Source: Litomosoides sigmodontis
Lineage: Eukaryota > Nematoda > Chromadorea > Rhabditida > Onchocercidae
Length of the DNA stretch: 64,000 nt
NCBI GenBank assembly: GCA_963070105.1
Contig: OY718807.1
Span: 4,189,001-4,253,000 of the forward strand
Direction: 5' to 3'
Part shown: positions 25,609 through 41,046 of the stretch, piece after piece
Layout: each line of letters opens with the position of its first letter
Numbering within the stretch: position 1 is the first letter of the stretch
Translations under genes and position numbers: made by a program
Notes under the pieces: generated by a model
What the model saw: only the letters and a program-made list of their open reading frames with translations
Told to the model about the DNA's origin: nothing
The model's database searches: none

Positions 25609-27716
25609 GCAAAAATTTCAATATTTCCAAGTTTAATTCCATCCGACTTTTTTGAATATAAATTAAAGATGCTACTAAATAAATGATGGCATTAATTAAT
25701 AGCAAAATCTACACTTCCTTTTTGCAAATCGCAAAATCAAGATGTAAATTTTGATTAATTTTTTTGGCGAGTGTTATTATTCCTCTTGTAATATTACCTT
25801 CTTGAAGTGTTAGATTTTTTAATTGTAAAAACGAAATTTTGCCAGTATATCAATTATTTAAATTAAATTAAATATTGCAGAAATGAATTGAGTTCATTGG
25901 ATTTGTTATCGGCAAATTCTTGAGGATGTCTGTGAGCTATACGTCAGATAATTAAATTTTTTAAAAAACCGACCTTTTAATTTTAAAAAAATTATGTTTC
26001 AACTCAGTTATATTTTTAATAAGGAATATTATCTGATAACATAAAAATATCATTTTATTTACTTTCATATTTCAGTTCACTTTCTAAGTGCCGAAAATAG
26101 TACACCTAGCGAGTGGGTTTAGAGTTTATGGAAGCGGTAGAGCTGAAAGCTAATTCAAGCTAACTCTGAATTGGCCTATCTCAAATCAAACAGTAAACGT
26201 GTGTGACAGATGTTTCCATTTATTGTCTATTTATGTCAGCTGTCATTCAACAAGTGATCCACCGGAATTCAAACAAAGTGGAAAGGTGTTGTTTTAATCG
26301 TTGATTCTGTGAATAAGCCAATTTTGAGAGCACTGAAATTGAATTTTAGAAAGTTAAATTGAAATTTAAAAAAGATAAACGGAAAAACTGATGGATAATT
26401 CCTTTTCTTTGATGCAATCAGTGCGAAATTTCAAATGAAATTTCAGGTAATGGTAGGAAAACTGTTGTTGGAGATTCCTTAACAGAAGAGAAGTTATGCA
26501 GAAATTTGTGCGGACATGCGCTAACTTTTGCCATCCTTCCACATCTTTGGCATTTAAAAGAGAAATTTGCTGAATTTTCCCAACGAGAAAGTTATTTGAA
26601 GCTTACTTTACTTATTAACATTTCTAAAATATTGCTAATCAAACTTTCCACATAATTTCTTGCATTTCATCGGAATATCGCTGAATATTATCCATTAAAT
26701 TGTGTTTCATACCGCTGCATCGGTGGAAGCAATAAGCAATTAAAGCTATCAATTCAAAATTATACTTTAACTTTTAGAGATTATTTCTTCTCGTATTCAA
26801 TGAATGCTAAATGTTAAATGATAGACTTCGAATTCATACTTATTGCTTAAATTTTTCTACATTCCTGCAACATACAGGCAGAGGAATAAATGCATTCATG
26901 AAAAGTTACAGATATTCAGATTACTTAATAATCCAGCTTATCTTCTTTACCGTAGCTTAGCGTTACTTCGGATAGCGCTTGTAAGAAGGGATAAGATGTA
27001 AAAATGAAGGAAACCGAAATGCGCGAAATGGTATGATCGTTTTGGTGACAAAAGCGAAAAGTTATTAGGTAATTAATTATGTGATTGAAATAAATTGTGA
27101 TTGAGACTAATATAATTGAAATAAATTTTGAAATATATAACTAAAACGAATGTATTTGCAAAAATTTATCTTTTAATTAATTAAATTCCTATTTGACCCA
27201 CTCTTTGAGTTATTAATAGCTTTGTGGATTGGTATTTTAATTACTTGTTACCAGTGTATCGTGACGACATCACAAAATAATTTCTACTAATCAAACATAA
27301 ATTTAAATTTAAGAAAAGAATTCGTAATTGCCAATTGAAGCTAACCAAATGGCCACTTCGAGAGTAGCATATAAGCTGGAAAATTTCCGAAAAGAGAGAG
27401 TGGGATAGTAGTGGAGAGTTTGGTTTAAAATTAAATTTGCTCCATCTCTTAATGGAATGAAAATGAAAATTGATAATTAAATAATGCTTAAAGTAAATGC
27501 ATCTAACTACTTGTCGAACAGCATCTTTCCCGTTAGATCTAAAAATTAGTGGCTGAGAAGGAGAGAAAACGAAAACACATGCGTAAATAAGCGATAATTG
27601 GTGGACAATGGCCGCGAAGCGCAAAGGATAATAACTGTAGTTCCCTTGGGGGCGCAAACATCAACTTACATCACCGAATCGCAAACATCAGCCGGCATGC
27701 TACGTTTGTTATTTAT

Positions 27717-27757
27717 AACTATTATTATTATTATTATATTACTATTATTATTATTAT
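27717..27757. repeat. Short (ATT)n tract
   Basis: An interrupted ATT run, the same motif as the very long tract at 34.1-36.1 kb. Confidence 0.85.
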
Positions 27758-29243
27758 TGCTGTCGGCTTATTCTTTTTCAAGTGAAAGACAGATACCGCC
27801 TAGAACAAAGGGTCACATTTTGTGGTATTCAAAAGCTTACTGGCATGCTTTTGTCAAAAATTTCAATATATTGCGCTAAAAAATTTTTATTCCTCCAGCT
27901 GGCTCCTCAGTTCTTCTTTCATCCATCCATCACACTCACTATCACCACACTACTCTAATATTCTTTAATTATTCCAAAATGTTAATTGTTAATTAATATT
28001 TCATAGACAAAAATTTATTTCCACTATATCCACCACAACAATCATTATTATAAAATCACATCTATCTTTGTCGTAAAATTGTCACTTTCGCTCTTTCCCT
28101 CTCTCTCTTCTCTCCCTCTTTTCTTTTTGCTTTAAAGGAAAGAGAGCTGTGATTGGTAGGTTGGTTATATGTCATTATTATCACTTACCACTGCTATTTA
28201 TACTGTTCACTATTATCTCATTTATCAATTTCTTAATAGCAGCAGTGATTATTTGGAATTAGCTTAATTACGAAGTAAAACTGTAAATCTGTAAGTTAGA
28301 GATCAGAATTGCTTCTATTAACGGTAAATTACAGTGAGCATTATCAGCTACCTCATGCCTCTCAGTTGTTGTAATGCGATGTGTCAGCTACCAAAAGCGC
28401 CTTCCCTTTAGCGCTCGAACTACAAAAACTTTGCAAGCACAAATGTAAACTCTTCGATATTACATAAAACGAACAGTTACGTGTGGTATGCCATATTTTC
28501 TGCTATATTTTTTGGACAAAGGCGCACCTAACAGAAATCGTTGAATGAAAGCTATGCGGGAGGTGAAGTAAAATGTTGAAGTGCATAGAAATGAAATTTC
28601 AAGGGTTCCTTTCTTAACTGAACAAAGTGTAGAAGTGTTTTTCAGTAAACCGCAGGGGGTTGCAATCTTTCTCAGTTTTACTCTGTGAAATATAATAATC
28701 AAAGTAAGTAGATCCCGAAGTAGGCTCACCTACAACAGGTGCTAAAGACTGAGAAAGCGACAGAGAGAGAGAGGGAGAGAGATGAAAAAAGATTTCTCAG
28801 GTGACATTTGAATAGAATACATCTAAGCTTCTTAATGATATTGTTTGTTGCAAGACGACCATCTGGTCTATTTTTTCATGATTTTATAAATTTCTCAAAA
28901 AATTTCAAATTTTGTAATAAATACACGGAGACTTTTGGAATGGAAGTTCTATTAAGAATCCAAGACTAAAATCAAAAAGACTATGCTAATTTAACAAGAA
29001 AACTTTGCTAATTTATCATTACATTACATAAGCAGGACGATTATCAGTTACGTCATCACAGAAGAAACCTCTACCTCACAGCAATCTAAACCAACCATCG
29101 AGTAGTTATAACCACAAACAACAGCAATTTTAAAATTTTAATCCAAAATGGATGACAGCGGAAGTTTCGCTTTCACCATTACTTCATCCTACCGAAAAAT
29201 TTCACACACTGACCGAATTGAAAGATTTTTGTTGACAAAAACA

Positions 29244-29263
29244 ATGTGTGTGTGTGTGTGTGT
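29244..29263. repeat. (TG)n microsatellite
   Basis: About ten TG units. Confidence 0.85.
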
Positions 29264-30285
29264 ATGTTTGCGAAACAGTCGGTGGAACACATAAATCAAT
29301 TAGGTTATTAATTTCTTTTTTTGCTTTTCCATTAGGTAAAACATATATACAGGAATGACGTATGACGGTCGTAAAGTCGGATCGGAATTAGAGATTTGAC
29401 GTATTATTTTCGTCACTCATATGTTTCAAATGATATATAACTATTTGCAACATTCCGGTAACTTTCAAGCTTTGAGAGAAGGGAAGGGAGACCTGCCATC
29501 CTTAATTTCAAAACAAACAGTTCAGGAAGTATCTCTCCAATCATTTCACAGATCCGGAAATAAACAGATGGAATGCATTGCTCGGGAAGTGTTTCGACAG
29601 TTGGACACACCATTTGCAAAGTATATTATTGTAACAGCTGTGTTGTGTTGTTTGCGCACCGTTATGCGATAATGTCGCAAAGAGGACGCAGGAGAGGGAA
29701 GAGGAAAATAACATCTGTCCACGTCAAAAAATGTTTCACTGCTCATTTAATCTTAACATACCGACAAAAAAAAGAGGAAAATTTCCCTTAACCGTTTGTC
29801 CTCCTTTTGGAAGGAATATGGCAGCTGCTAAGCGTGCTAATCCGGAATAACAATCTTCACTATCTCATTAACAATAAGAAGAATATCCGGATAGACGAGT
29901 ATTTTTGACAGAGAAGATAGATAATTCGAAATGAAGTTTTAGGTGGGAAGCTTTAACAAATCTCCAAATCGCTTACAGCTACAACTTTCTCCATTTATAA
30001 ATCGAACAGAAAATTAAAAAAAAGGAGTGTTTTGGGAATTAAAATTTGCCGATTGCTATTCACACACACACGCACGTTCCTGGACACTCATTTTCTCACG
30101 TCCTCTTTTCCTTCAGGGTAAACACGGATGAAAGGAAACCTGTTTTGTTATTTAAGTGATACTTTTAGGTGTAATATAATTGTCACTCAGATGCGACCGC
30201 ATTTGCATACCCAATTTGAGCCTGGGAAAACTCCCTCCTCCATGTGTTCAGCAACCATTTTCCCAGAGCGGTGACCGAGGAGGAG

Positions 30286-30314
30286 CAGGTGCTGCGACGG
30301 CGAAATGCCAGCTG
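30286..30314. promoter_or_regulatory. E-boxes upstream of HLH gene 2
   Basis: CAGGTG at 30286-30291 and CAGCTG at 30309-30314 lie about 150-180 bases before the HLH gene 2 start, in a locally GC-richer segment (30190-30460) that looks like promoter plus 5'UTR. The motif identity is certain; the function is inferred. Confidence 0.3.
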
Positions 30315-30465
30315 TTCGTAGGGTGTGGCTAATTTGGCCGGGGAGGAGTGGCACGGTCGCGATGGGTGTGTTATTCTAGCCAGTTTCGCCAGCACACGCA
30401 CGCACGGTCAAGTCGAATAGGTGCCAACTTCTCTCTGGTCGCTCTCCGGTCATTACTGACAAAAA

Positions 30466-31184
30466 ATGCGGTTGCTCCTATCATCACCATCATCCTCCTC
30501 AAGTGCTTCATCCGGTTCCGAATCCGACAGCAGCACGCAAATTCGCATTGGTCGAATCAAGAAAGCGTCACGTGAACAGCGTCAGCGATATCAGCTCATG
30601 AACCGATTACGAACTATGGTACCTAATGCCGGAAGTGCTACAACACAACTTGAACTGTTGCAGTATATCATTGATTACATTTCTGATTTACAAGTTAGCA
30701 ATTTCACTTACCGTTTTCATTTCAACTTATCAAGTTAAATAGGATTCTGGGAAGAAGATATTCCTCTTGTCTTTTTTTCCCCAATTCTAGCAGTCGGAAG
30801 GAAAAAACGGTTAATTTATTTGGATGAAATAAAATTGTAAATGCTCTTTGATCACTTTGTTTTGTATTAACAAATTATATGCAAACGCCTAATGACGCAT
30901 CCCATCGTTCGTTTACCGAATAGTTCTGCTAATCATTTACGTGTACTTTCCAGCAAATCGTTGATGATAACGCCGATGACAGTGATGGTAGAAGGATGTC
31001 AGCCACTGCACCACTCAAGCAAAATCCAACGATCCCTGACTTGTCGCTTTTGTTTTCCAAGATTAACGTCGCAACGAACAATGCATCAATTGCTACTGTA
31101 AAATATTCCACCGCATATCCCTTCCATCAGCAACAAAATAATCCGCACATTCACATTCCCAAGTGCGATTCTGAATCGCAGTGA
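30466..31184 (+). CDS. Id-like helix-loop-helix protein 2
   Basis: Exon 1 is 30466-30693 (76 aa) and exon 2 is 30954-31184 (76 aa plus stop), with a phase-0 intron directly after the LQ of helix 2. The total is 152 aa, close to Id length. The N-terminus is a serine run (SSPSSSSSASSGSESDSS). Residues about 35-76 carry REQRQRY, then LMNRLRTMVP, a short loop, and LELLQYIIDYISDLQ. This helix 2 is nearly that of Id/emc. The REQRQR element is basic, but its Glu sits about three residues out of register with a true bHLH basic region, so DNA binding is doubtful. The C-terminal half is polar and low in complexity (Q, N, H). It shares architecture and intron position with HLH genes 1 and 3. The donor (GTTAGC) is weak; the acceptor (TTTCCAG) is good. 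Confidence 0.75.
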
Positions 31185-34108
31185 AAATGACGATTCTGCT
31201 TCAGATGCTATCAATGGTCTGTCCTAGCTTAGCAGTCGGTCAAAGTGAAATTCTGGGAAATTGGCGGTGCAGTGTTCACATTTCGTCACTTTCAATTTCA
31301 TTCCACATGGTGAGAAAACTCCGCTATTTCAACGTGAACTACGCATTGTCAAAAGTGAATTTCGTCTCTTTTGTTTCTCGTAAATACGTAGATAGCTCTG
31401 CAAGAGAAGCTTAATTTGTAATTGTATTTACAACTATTATTATTACTGTTATTCATTGCTTTCTGCAATCTTACTTCATGTACGTATTCGTATTTCAATT
31501 AAAATTATTGCTGTGAGAACGAGGGATAGCGCAATTTTCTGAAAGTCTAACGCGTTCAACATTGCTCCTCCCACTGAGCACGCTTTCCCTGAAGTACATT
31601 GCTTTGTAGCAAAAAAATTTTTGAATAATAAAATATCGTCGAATGGAACTTTGTAAATTATTTCCTTCGTGAAATTTTCAATCCCAAATCGGTTTTTTTT
31701 TTGTGAATTCATAAGAATGTATTCTTTTGCGGGTTGTTTTTCTTTGTTTATTTGCTAATAAATTGCTTGGTGTCATCGGACATTTCCAACCTTTCAACGC
31801 TGACCATTTTCACTGTGCTGCCACACAAACAAACAAAGAAGCACAAATGTAATATCTTCGAGAAGGAAAAACGGAATGGAAAAATGTTGAATTAGCATGG
31901 CGCTATTGAAGTGACACCTGGCGTACACCTGCTAGACACCACCTGATGCGAACCTCTAAGCAATCATGAATTCCTTCCTCAGCCTAGCCCACTTCTCCAC
32001 TCCACTCAACGACGTGCAAGAATAATTGAACAGGAATTGTAGTAATTAAGTTTAGCGCATATTTATGACAAGGAAAAAAGGATGGTTTCTTTCAAATTTT
32101 CTAAATTACATCGCATCATTTTGGTTCTGTGCGTTGCACTTGAAAGCTTAAAATCATCATCTGTTAGCTTCATTTGCTGCCAATCTCATCGCACACGTTG
32201 GTGACGTGAAAATACGGCGATTGTAGTAAGAATAACATTAATGGATGATGAGATGAATGAGTGAAGTAGCGACAGCTATTTGTTGCACAAATTTGGCAGC
32301 ATTACGGATAATTTTTATGCAAATTTCCGCATTTGTTTCAGCTTTTTAGCGCATTTTAATTCCCTGGCGAATAGGAAATTTTCAAATTTCATGCACCAAA
32401 AAAAGTTGCGAAATAAAACTAGGCACCCTGAATTGTCATCGTGATTTTGCAAACTTGTGGAGAATTAATCTTTTGCTTGATTTAATTTAACCCTAAATTT
32501 AGTGGCCCTTTAGAAACTAGGCTCATATTGGTGCGCTATGTATAATGGATGTAAGAGGATCAGTTCGTTAGCTATACGATGAAGCAAAAAGGAAGAGCAG
32601 CTGTTGTAGGCTTTATATATTTCATATGGCCATTGATTTTGCTGGAGAACCAGATGTCCTCTTGCATACATCTGACACCAGATCCGTGAAGCCTCCTGCT
32701 ACTACTGCTGCTAATACTAGCAGTAGCAGTAGTGGTCGATGTGGAAAAGCCGAGAGGAACGACCAGCGGACTCTCCACAGATTGGAAACTTTAAAATAAA
32801 GCCCAGAAGCCATGAATTAATTGCCACAACCATCATTATTCATCGTTTTCAACATGTGCATTAAACATTCTGTTCAAAATTGAATTTCCATTGAATTCAG
32901 ATTTGGCCGTAATTTCAATCTAACTTCAAACTCAACTTTAATTCCTACTCGAGTGCTATTTCGAATTCAAATATCAATGGAAGAAGAATTTGAATAAGTC
33001 GAAATTGCTTGTTCAGAGTGAGGAAATATGAAAGGCATTTGTGAATAAATTGCTTAAATTAGAATTAAATGAGATTGCTGAAGTAGTGGGAGAACTTAGC
33101 AATCACTTCATTTCCTCTAATTATTTCAGTCTTACAAAACAAATACTGAAAAGGATGTTGGTGTAGTGAGATCTACTCAAAGTGTTAGAGAATTATTTCG
33201 GATGAAAGGGGAACTGGACGGAAGTGATAAAAGGAAATATTTGCAGGAGATAAGAGATCAGTTAACTTTATTGAGTTCAGATAATTACGAGGGAGAGCGG
33301 ACATCACAAACGGCGTGAATCATTAATTGCATTTGAGATAAGGCGGAAGACGGTTTTGTGAGGGACGGAACGTCAAGAATGACGGAATAAAAGTAACGGC
33401 TCCTTCTGATAAAGATTATTATTTGTGTAACTTTAATTTGCGTGTGAAAACAAATGAGTCATAAAAAATGCATTTGTAAGGCTTCTACGACCACGCCACG
33501 CCATTTATCCAGTCTTCAGCACTGCACGTAAATTTGCAAAACGATTAGCAAAATTATATTGCGTTTGTTAAAAAAAATTTCATGTAAGTATCGAGGAAGA
33601 TTACTTCCAGGTATTTCCATATGTTTACAACTCATTTTTTCATTTCAATTCAGTAAAAAATCATTTACTGTGACAAAGTGAACTGACGCATATGTGAAGT
33701 TATCAGCAAAATACAAGTAGAACTTGATATCAATTTACTAATGCCATCAGTTTTAAGTTAAAATTAAATTCTAAGTTAATGTAAATCTTTCATTTCTTGC
33801 ATACCCCAAGAATTATTTTTATGTGTGAAATTTCATTATAATTTGTATATTCGATAGGTAGGCACTTTTTGAAGTGTAAATGTGACCTGAACACTTTCAC
33901 TAACTACCTCTTTCTCTTTGTGCATATCTGTCATGAATAAATTAGATGAGTTGAAAAAGGAAAAGGGTACTTTAATAGGTGGCGGCATTCTTGCGGTAAA
34001 GTAAAGAGGATTTAAGCTATTCGACCGCTACGGCATCTGTTATGCATTTTTTTAGGCCATGTGCCTCGTCCCCATTCGGCATCATCACGATCATTTATTT
34101 CTCCAAAG
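31185..34108. other. Gene-free stretch
   Basis: Nothing coding was recognised. An imperfect hairpin at about 33068-33117 (GATTGCT pairing with AGCAATC, with bulges) is too weak to call. AATAAA signals near 31627 and 31756 could serve HLH gene 2. Confidence 0.4.
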
Positions 34109-36131
<2,023 letters not shown>

Positions 36132-36688
36132 TTTTAATTATTAAATTATTACTATTCAATTATTGTATTTTTAACTATTACTGGACCAAGAATAGAAGTT
36201 AATTGCCATGACTTTTTCATTGTAATCTTGAAATTCCATTCATATTATCAAATGCCCTAAAGTCTTTAGTTTAGAATTTTATGACTAAACACGTCGTGGA
36301 TATCTAAAAAGGATATGTTGAAAAGAAAAAATGGACGAAAAGCGCGTAAGATTTTCCCCATAATATATAAATCTGTAACATTTCAGTTCGAAATTCCACA
36401 CAAATAGCTCTGTGAAAGTGTTGCTACACAGAGAACAGACAGTTGTGAGGCCTTCTTTTTTCTCAATGGGATGAGCAAAAAAAATTTGCATAATAAAATA
36501 ATGGAAAGTTCAAGGTTCAAGGTGAAGATGGATAACGTGACGTTTTCCTTCCCACATAAATCACTCGGCCTGTATTGACCTTGTCAAGCCATTTTCCATT
36601 TTCTTATCCAGTGAATTTAACAAGGTCAAGGAAATTAGAATAAATAATTAAAATTTCAAACTAATTTCCAGCAGAACTATTGGTGCAG

Positions 36689-36758
36689 GGTCTCGTGGTG
36701 TAGTGGCCATCACATCTGCCTCACACGCAGGTCGTCGGTTCGAACCCGGCTAAGACCA
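36689..36758 (+). tRNA. tRNA-Val(CAC)-like gene with shortened variable loop
   Basis: A 70-base cloverleaf. The acceptor stem GGTCTCG pairs with TAAGACC (one C-A mismatch and one G-U). The D stem is GTG/CAC. The anticodon stem TCTGC/GCAGG encloses the loop CTCACAC with anticodon CAC (valine). The T stem GTCGG/CCGGC encloses TTCGAAC. Only two bases separate the anticodon and T stems, where about five are usual, so it appears to have lost three bases; it may be a pseudogene or a divergent copy. A box A-like TGGTGTAGTGG and a box B-like GGTTCGAACCC are intact. Confidence 0.75.
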
Positions 36759-37009
36759 GCTCTTTCCTGCATTGTAGAATTGCTAGTGCTGCTGAACTTC
36801 TTGTAACATCACGGAATCGACTGATTAATGAGTAAACGAGTGTATGTGTGCTGCAGCATTGAAGAAATAGGCTTAAAGTAAGCTTAAAGTTACTTCGTGT
36901 AAAAAGTAAACAGCTTAATTGCGAATTGCATTTGTTAACAAAAATCAGCGGATTTTTGAGGAACTGTAGCAACTGAAATCACTGATCGACTAGTCCTAAA
37001 TTAACTTAC

Positions 37010-37494
37010 CTGCGTTGCTAGAAGAACGAAGTTACTGCATGTGTGATAATGGAATACTACAAGTTGTATCTGACGAATCGCTCTATCTGACCAACGATGA
37101 GTGTTACCATTCAAGTAAAATTGATAGATAATACTTTGTGGTAATTTTACTTCACAAATTACTACTATACTACAATATTAAGTCCCATCAGTTACCATTT
37201 ACCAAGACGACACGTCCAGATATTTCGCTGTTTGAAATGAAATACTTACCGTAATACATTGTGAATTGCCATTACGTTAAAATATTTGAGAATTAATTTA
37301 AATTTTCTCGAACAATCATCTGTAATTATTTTCCAATAGACAAATGTAGCGCTCAAGGACGTATAACTGATCTTACAGTCATTGATACTTTCTCCGTTAG
37401 TACCCGCAAAAGAAACCGGTTCAACAACCTGCCCAAAGTATTTCAATTTTAATTCCATGGATACCGTAAGAAGGAAAAGGGGATACCGCATCAT
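37010..37494 (-). other. Weak two-exon candidate of unknown function
   Basis: The frame from ATG at 37494 runs to a strong GTAAGT donor at 37249 and can join in phase 2 to 37133-37010, which ends at another GTAAGT donor. The predicted peptide begins MMRYPLFLL and contains DCKISYTSLS and SDRAIRQIQLVVFHYH. The acceptor of exon 2 (ACAAAG) is poor, and any third exon would run into the tRNA. I do not recognise it; it could be chance. Confidence 0.2.
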
Positions 37495-39659
37495 CCAAAT
37501 TTAATTAAAGCGTTCCAAGGTTATCTTTTTCGGAACCATCAAACTCTCATTTAATTAGCTTAGGAATTATTTGGAAAAACATTAATTTTGTTAGGAATAG
37601 CTAAAGAAGTGTCATTTAAATATAATGTATTTTATTTCGATGGATAAGGAAAAAAATGAAAAAATTTTTCAACTTCGATAAACATCATTTTAATTCCGAT
37701 ATTTCCTTTTCTCCATGTTTACCATCTAGACCACATTATGCCGACACATTATGCTGATAAGTAAGTAATCCTCATTTTGAGACTTAATTAAAAAGAAGCT
37801 TCCAATTTTTTTAATTTCGATTTATTGATTAGATGCTCAATTGTCTGAAACTGCTACAGGAAATGGGAAGTTAACCTTGAAAAAAGCGGCACGAACACTT
37901 AAAGGCCTTTGAAAATCTCTCCTTAATGAGAGTAACCGAGGTGGATTGAATTGGCTGATCCCATCCGTTGTTAATAATCATAGAGTGTAGGTAATGTGTG
38001 ACAACAAAGGGTCTATGAATAAAACGATCTCGCGTTGTGGATTTACTAGTTGGCAAAAAGAAGCCGGATGGTCATTACTGTATCACTTGTCCTTCAACAT
38101 GCTATTATCAGTGGGAAATAACTGTGCAATGGGATGGCTAAGTTACAACGATACTTGGCTATTAATCCATGCCGCTGTACCCTCCACCTTCTAACAGGCT
38201 TATTTACTAGCATTCGCATCCGAAAGTCAACAGAGATTGGACTGACTGCTGCTATATGACATTATCATATCGGAGTTGCTCATTGATGAAACGTAGGATG
38301 CGTCTATCTTCCTGAAGGCATACGTGTACGCATACCACACAGTAAGTACATTACCCATTTAATTGTGAAAATGTGCAAACTGGTACAGCTGGTATAGGAA
38401 GAAGGCAGGCGCTAGATATAGTGTGCTAAAGGTATAAGCAGTAGCAGCACCTGGTGGTCATTTTATGATGTTCGATGTGAATCAGAACCGCAAAGACGTC
38501 ATCCTGGAGAAGAAGCATCCTTTTCCTCCTTAACTGAATTTAATCGGACATCTGCACTAATTATAACACTCACAATCTTTGAAGATCTCCTTTACGCAGA
38601 CGTCTGATGATGCCGCAACGGCGGAAGAAAAGAAAAGCAGCTGATTTCATACTTTTGTTTGCATTCGTATTCAATTACTAGTTCGTAGGTAACTGTATGA
38701 TGCAGTCAATCCTCCTTTTTCTTTCTTTGCTTTTCTTATTTACTGGAAAATTCTCCAACTGATTTATGAATTTAGCGATGAAATAAAATGATTGATGATG
38801 TTTATGGTGCAAAAAAAGGCAGGGGAAATTTAGCGAATTCAATAAATAATCTTTACAGATATGTTAGCGGCAAAAATATATGCAAAAATTAAGTAATGCA
38901 AAATTTTGTGAATTAATTGAAGGATTGGAACTAATGAGAATAATTGCCAGTTTCATCATTGCCAGTTCAACAGCTAATCAACGTCCTTTTGGTTGACGAA
39001 TGAAAGGAAATTTAGGCGGAAATTAATTTATTATTAATTCAATGTTACCTTTCCTTTGCTTTGAGAAAGAGCAGAAGGTTATAAGCTATGCAGCTTTTCA
39101 TCTGAACGAAGCATTTGGAGCAGTTCGTTCACCGTAAACAGTAACTAATTAAGCATTGGGATTTAATTAAAATGTTTCACTTCCAGTTGAGAGTGAAATA
39201 CTTTTGCATACATCTGGAAGATTTGTTGGAGGGAGAGAGAGAGAGGGGAAGAGCAGATGACAAGCAGACTTCGATCTAATATATCCAAGCGTCGTTGCTG
39301 GAACACCAACAGCTGCACAATGTAGGCCAGAGGCTTCTGCTGTTATCCATCTGGCGTACACACTTCTTGGCCTTAACATACATTTGCTGCATATATTTTA
39401 ATTATCAAATGGAAATATTCGAATTTATTTAACTTAAAATATCTCAAATTTTCTTCGCCAATTTTTCCACGGACGTTTGATATCGCTGATCCTACTAGTG
39501 TTACAGGAATGACTGAATTCGGTTGAGTTGAACTGAATTAAATCGGTGTATGTATGGCAAAAGGTTGTAGATACCATCTGGATAAATACTTAATATTGAT
39601 TTAGAGTGCTCAGGTGTTCATCTCACATGCGGAAAATAGGAAAGTATTGAAAGGGGAAG

Positions 39660-39680
39660 AGAGAGAGAGAGAGAAAGAGC
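39660..39680. repeat. Short (GA)n tract
   Basis: GA repeat with minor interruptions. Similar short GA tracts occur near 39234-39245 and 28762-28782. Confidence 0.75.
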
Positions 39681-40327
39681 CAGAGAGAGTGAGAGAGTTT
39701 GGTTTAGAAAAGAACAAACAAACATCAAAGTGCACGTACCGATCATCATTTTGTTCATCAACAAGTGCTTCAAATTACTCAGTCTAAGAGTTCAACTTCA
39801 AGGGATTGCTCCTTCAACTGTATATTAGCCATATCTGTGTTATTCTATTGTGCTGCAGCATCATGCTATCGCTAAGTTTGAAAAGTAATGAGACGTTTAC
39901 CGGTGAGAGTTCAATTTTGATCGCTGCCTGTTTGTTTACCTGTCTGCAAAGGAAAATAAGCAAAAAGTAACTTGCATTTCATACGCATGTCCTCATTTTT
40001 ACTTGAATTTAATTTTTAGTCTTTCAAATCTAATAAATGCCACGCTGTCTGCAGAAGCGAACCAACGAAAAGGCTACTTTTCGTTTTCAGACAAATATTA
40101 AATTGATTATTATCTGATTACAGCTATGCTAATATTGTAGTAGGATAATGACTTGTGCAGGTGTTGGATGCTTACGCGTTGGGGTGCTGCGATTGTTAGC
40201 TATGCATACCTTTGATGTCACGCACGGATAAATGATCCCTTTCAATGCAAATTCACTTCCCCTGCACTTTTCCATTTTAACATTTGACCTTACTTATTCA
40301 TATTTAATTTCAATCAAACTTGTTAGA

Positions 40328-40388
40328 AAACTTGCAAAATTTCGATTCAAACTTGTAAATTTCGATTCAAACTTGTAAATTTCGATTT
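40328..40388. repeat. Three tandem copies of a 20-21-bp unit
   Basis: The unit AAACTTGTAAATTTCGATTC is repeated three times. The first copy is one base longer (AAACTTGCAAAATTTCGATTC) and the last ends in T. It lies about 650 bases upstream of HLH gene 3. Confidence 0.9.
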
Positions 40389-41046
40389 ATAAATGTGACA
40401 CTTTTGCTTGACAAGTAATCTCACCACTTTCCATCTGACAGCGAATTCATTCGGGCGTGGTCACAATGAGAAATGAGGGAGAGAGAGGGAGATCGGAGAT
40501 CGTTGAGGGGCAGCCATTCCAACAGTCGCTTACAGAAGGACAAAAGCACACCGTAACAATTAGTGTTTGTGTGTCTCTCTCTCCCTTTCTCTCTCTCCTG
40601 GAATATTTTTTCCCGACTATTTGCAAATAATCTCACCGATCCTTTCGTCGTTGCTTCTCTTAGAAAATGTGAAATGAAAACTTCCGGAGTTTTACCGAAA
40701 CGGTAAAGATATCACTCATACATTCTTAATTAATTGCTCATTCCATGTATTATCTCTTTTAAATCTAATCGCCGCTAGATAGCATTTCATTTTGGTAAGA
40801 TGTTATCATCTTGAAGTAATTTCAATCGGTTGCTTGGGTGCTACAATTTGTTGAAATTTCACCACCTGCTCAAAAAGTTTCATATTCACATCGATTACTT
40901 TCATCTTCGCTCAGTACACCTTAAAACTTACCATGCACTTCCTTTCTTTAACAAACTCTATCCATCACATCGATATCCACGTGTCTAATAAAAAAAGCAT
41001 TTTTTTTTGAAAGAAATAAAACTTGAAATTATTTCAGGAACTTATT

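Larger units (their letters stand above)
21133..30465. other. Long gene-poor stretch between HLH genes 1 and 2
   Basis: This holds several microsatellites (listed separately), an AT palindrome, a hairpin at 22.4 kb and two islands of more balanced composition (24240-24360 and 25320-25600). One weak candidate exon lies in the second island. No other protein-coding signal was recognised. Confidence 0.45.

Noticed and set aside
27241..27657. 138-codon minus-strand frame
   Set aside because: Composition is hydrophobic and random-looking, and no domain or splice chain was found.
33068..33117. Imperfect hairpin around GATTGCT/AGCAATC
   Set aside because: Several bulges and a small nine-base loop; too weak to distinguish from chance.
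36721..36972. Minus-strand frame ending in AGFEPTTCV
   Set aside because: The ending is antisense translation of the tRNA T-arm, a well-known artefact. The rest lacks protein character.
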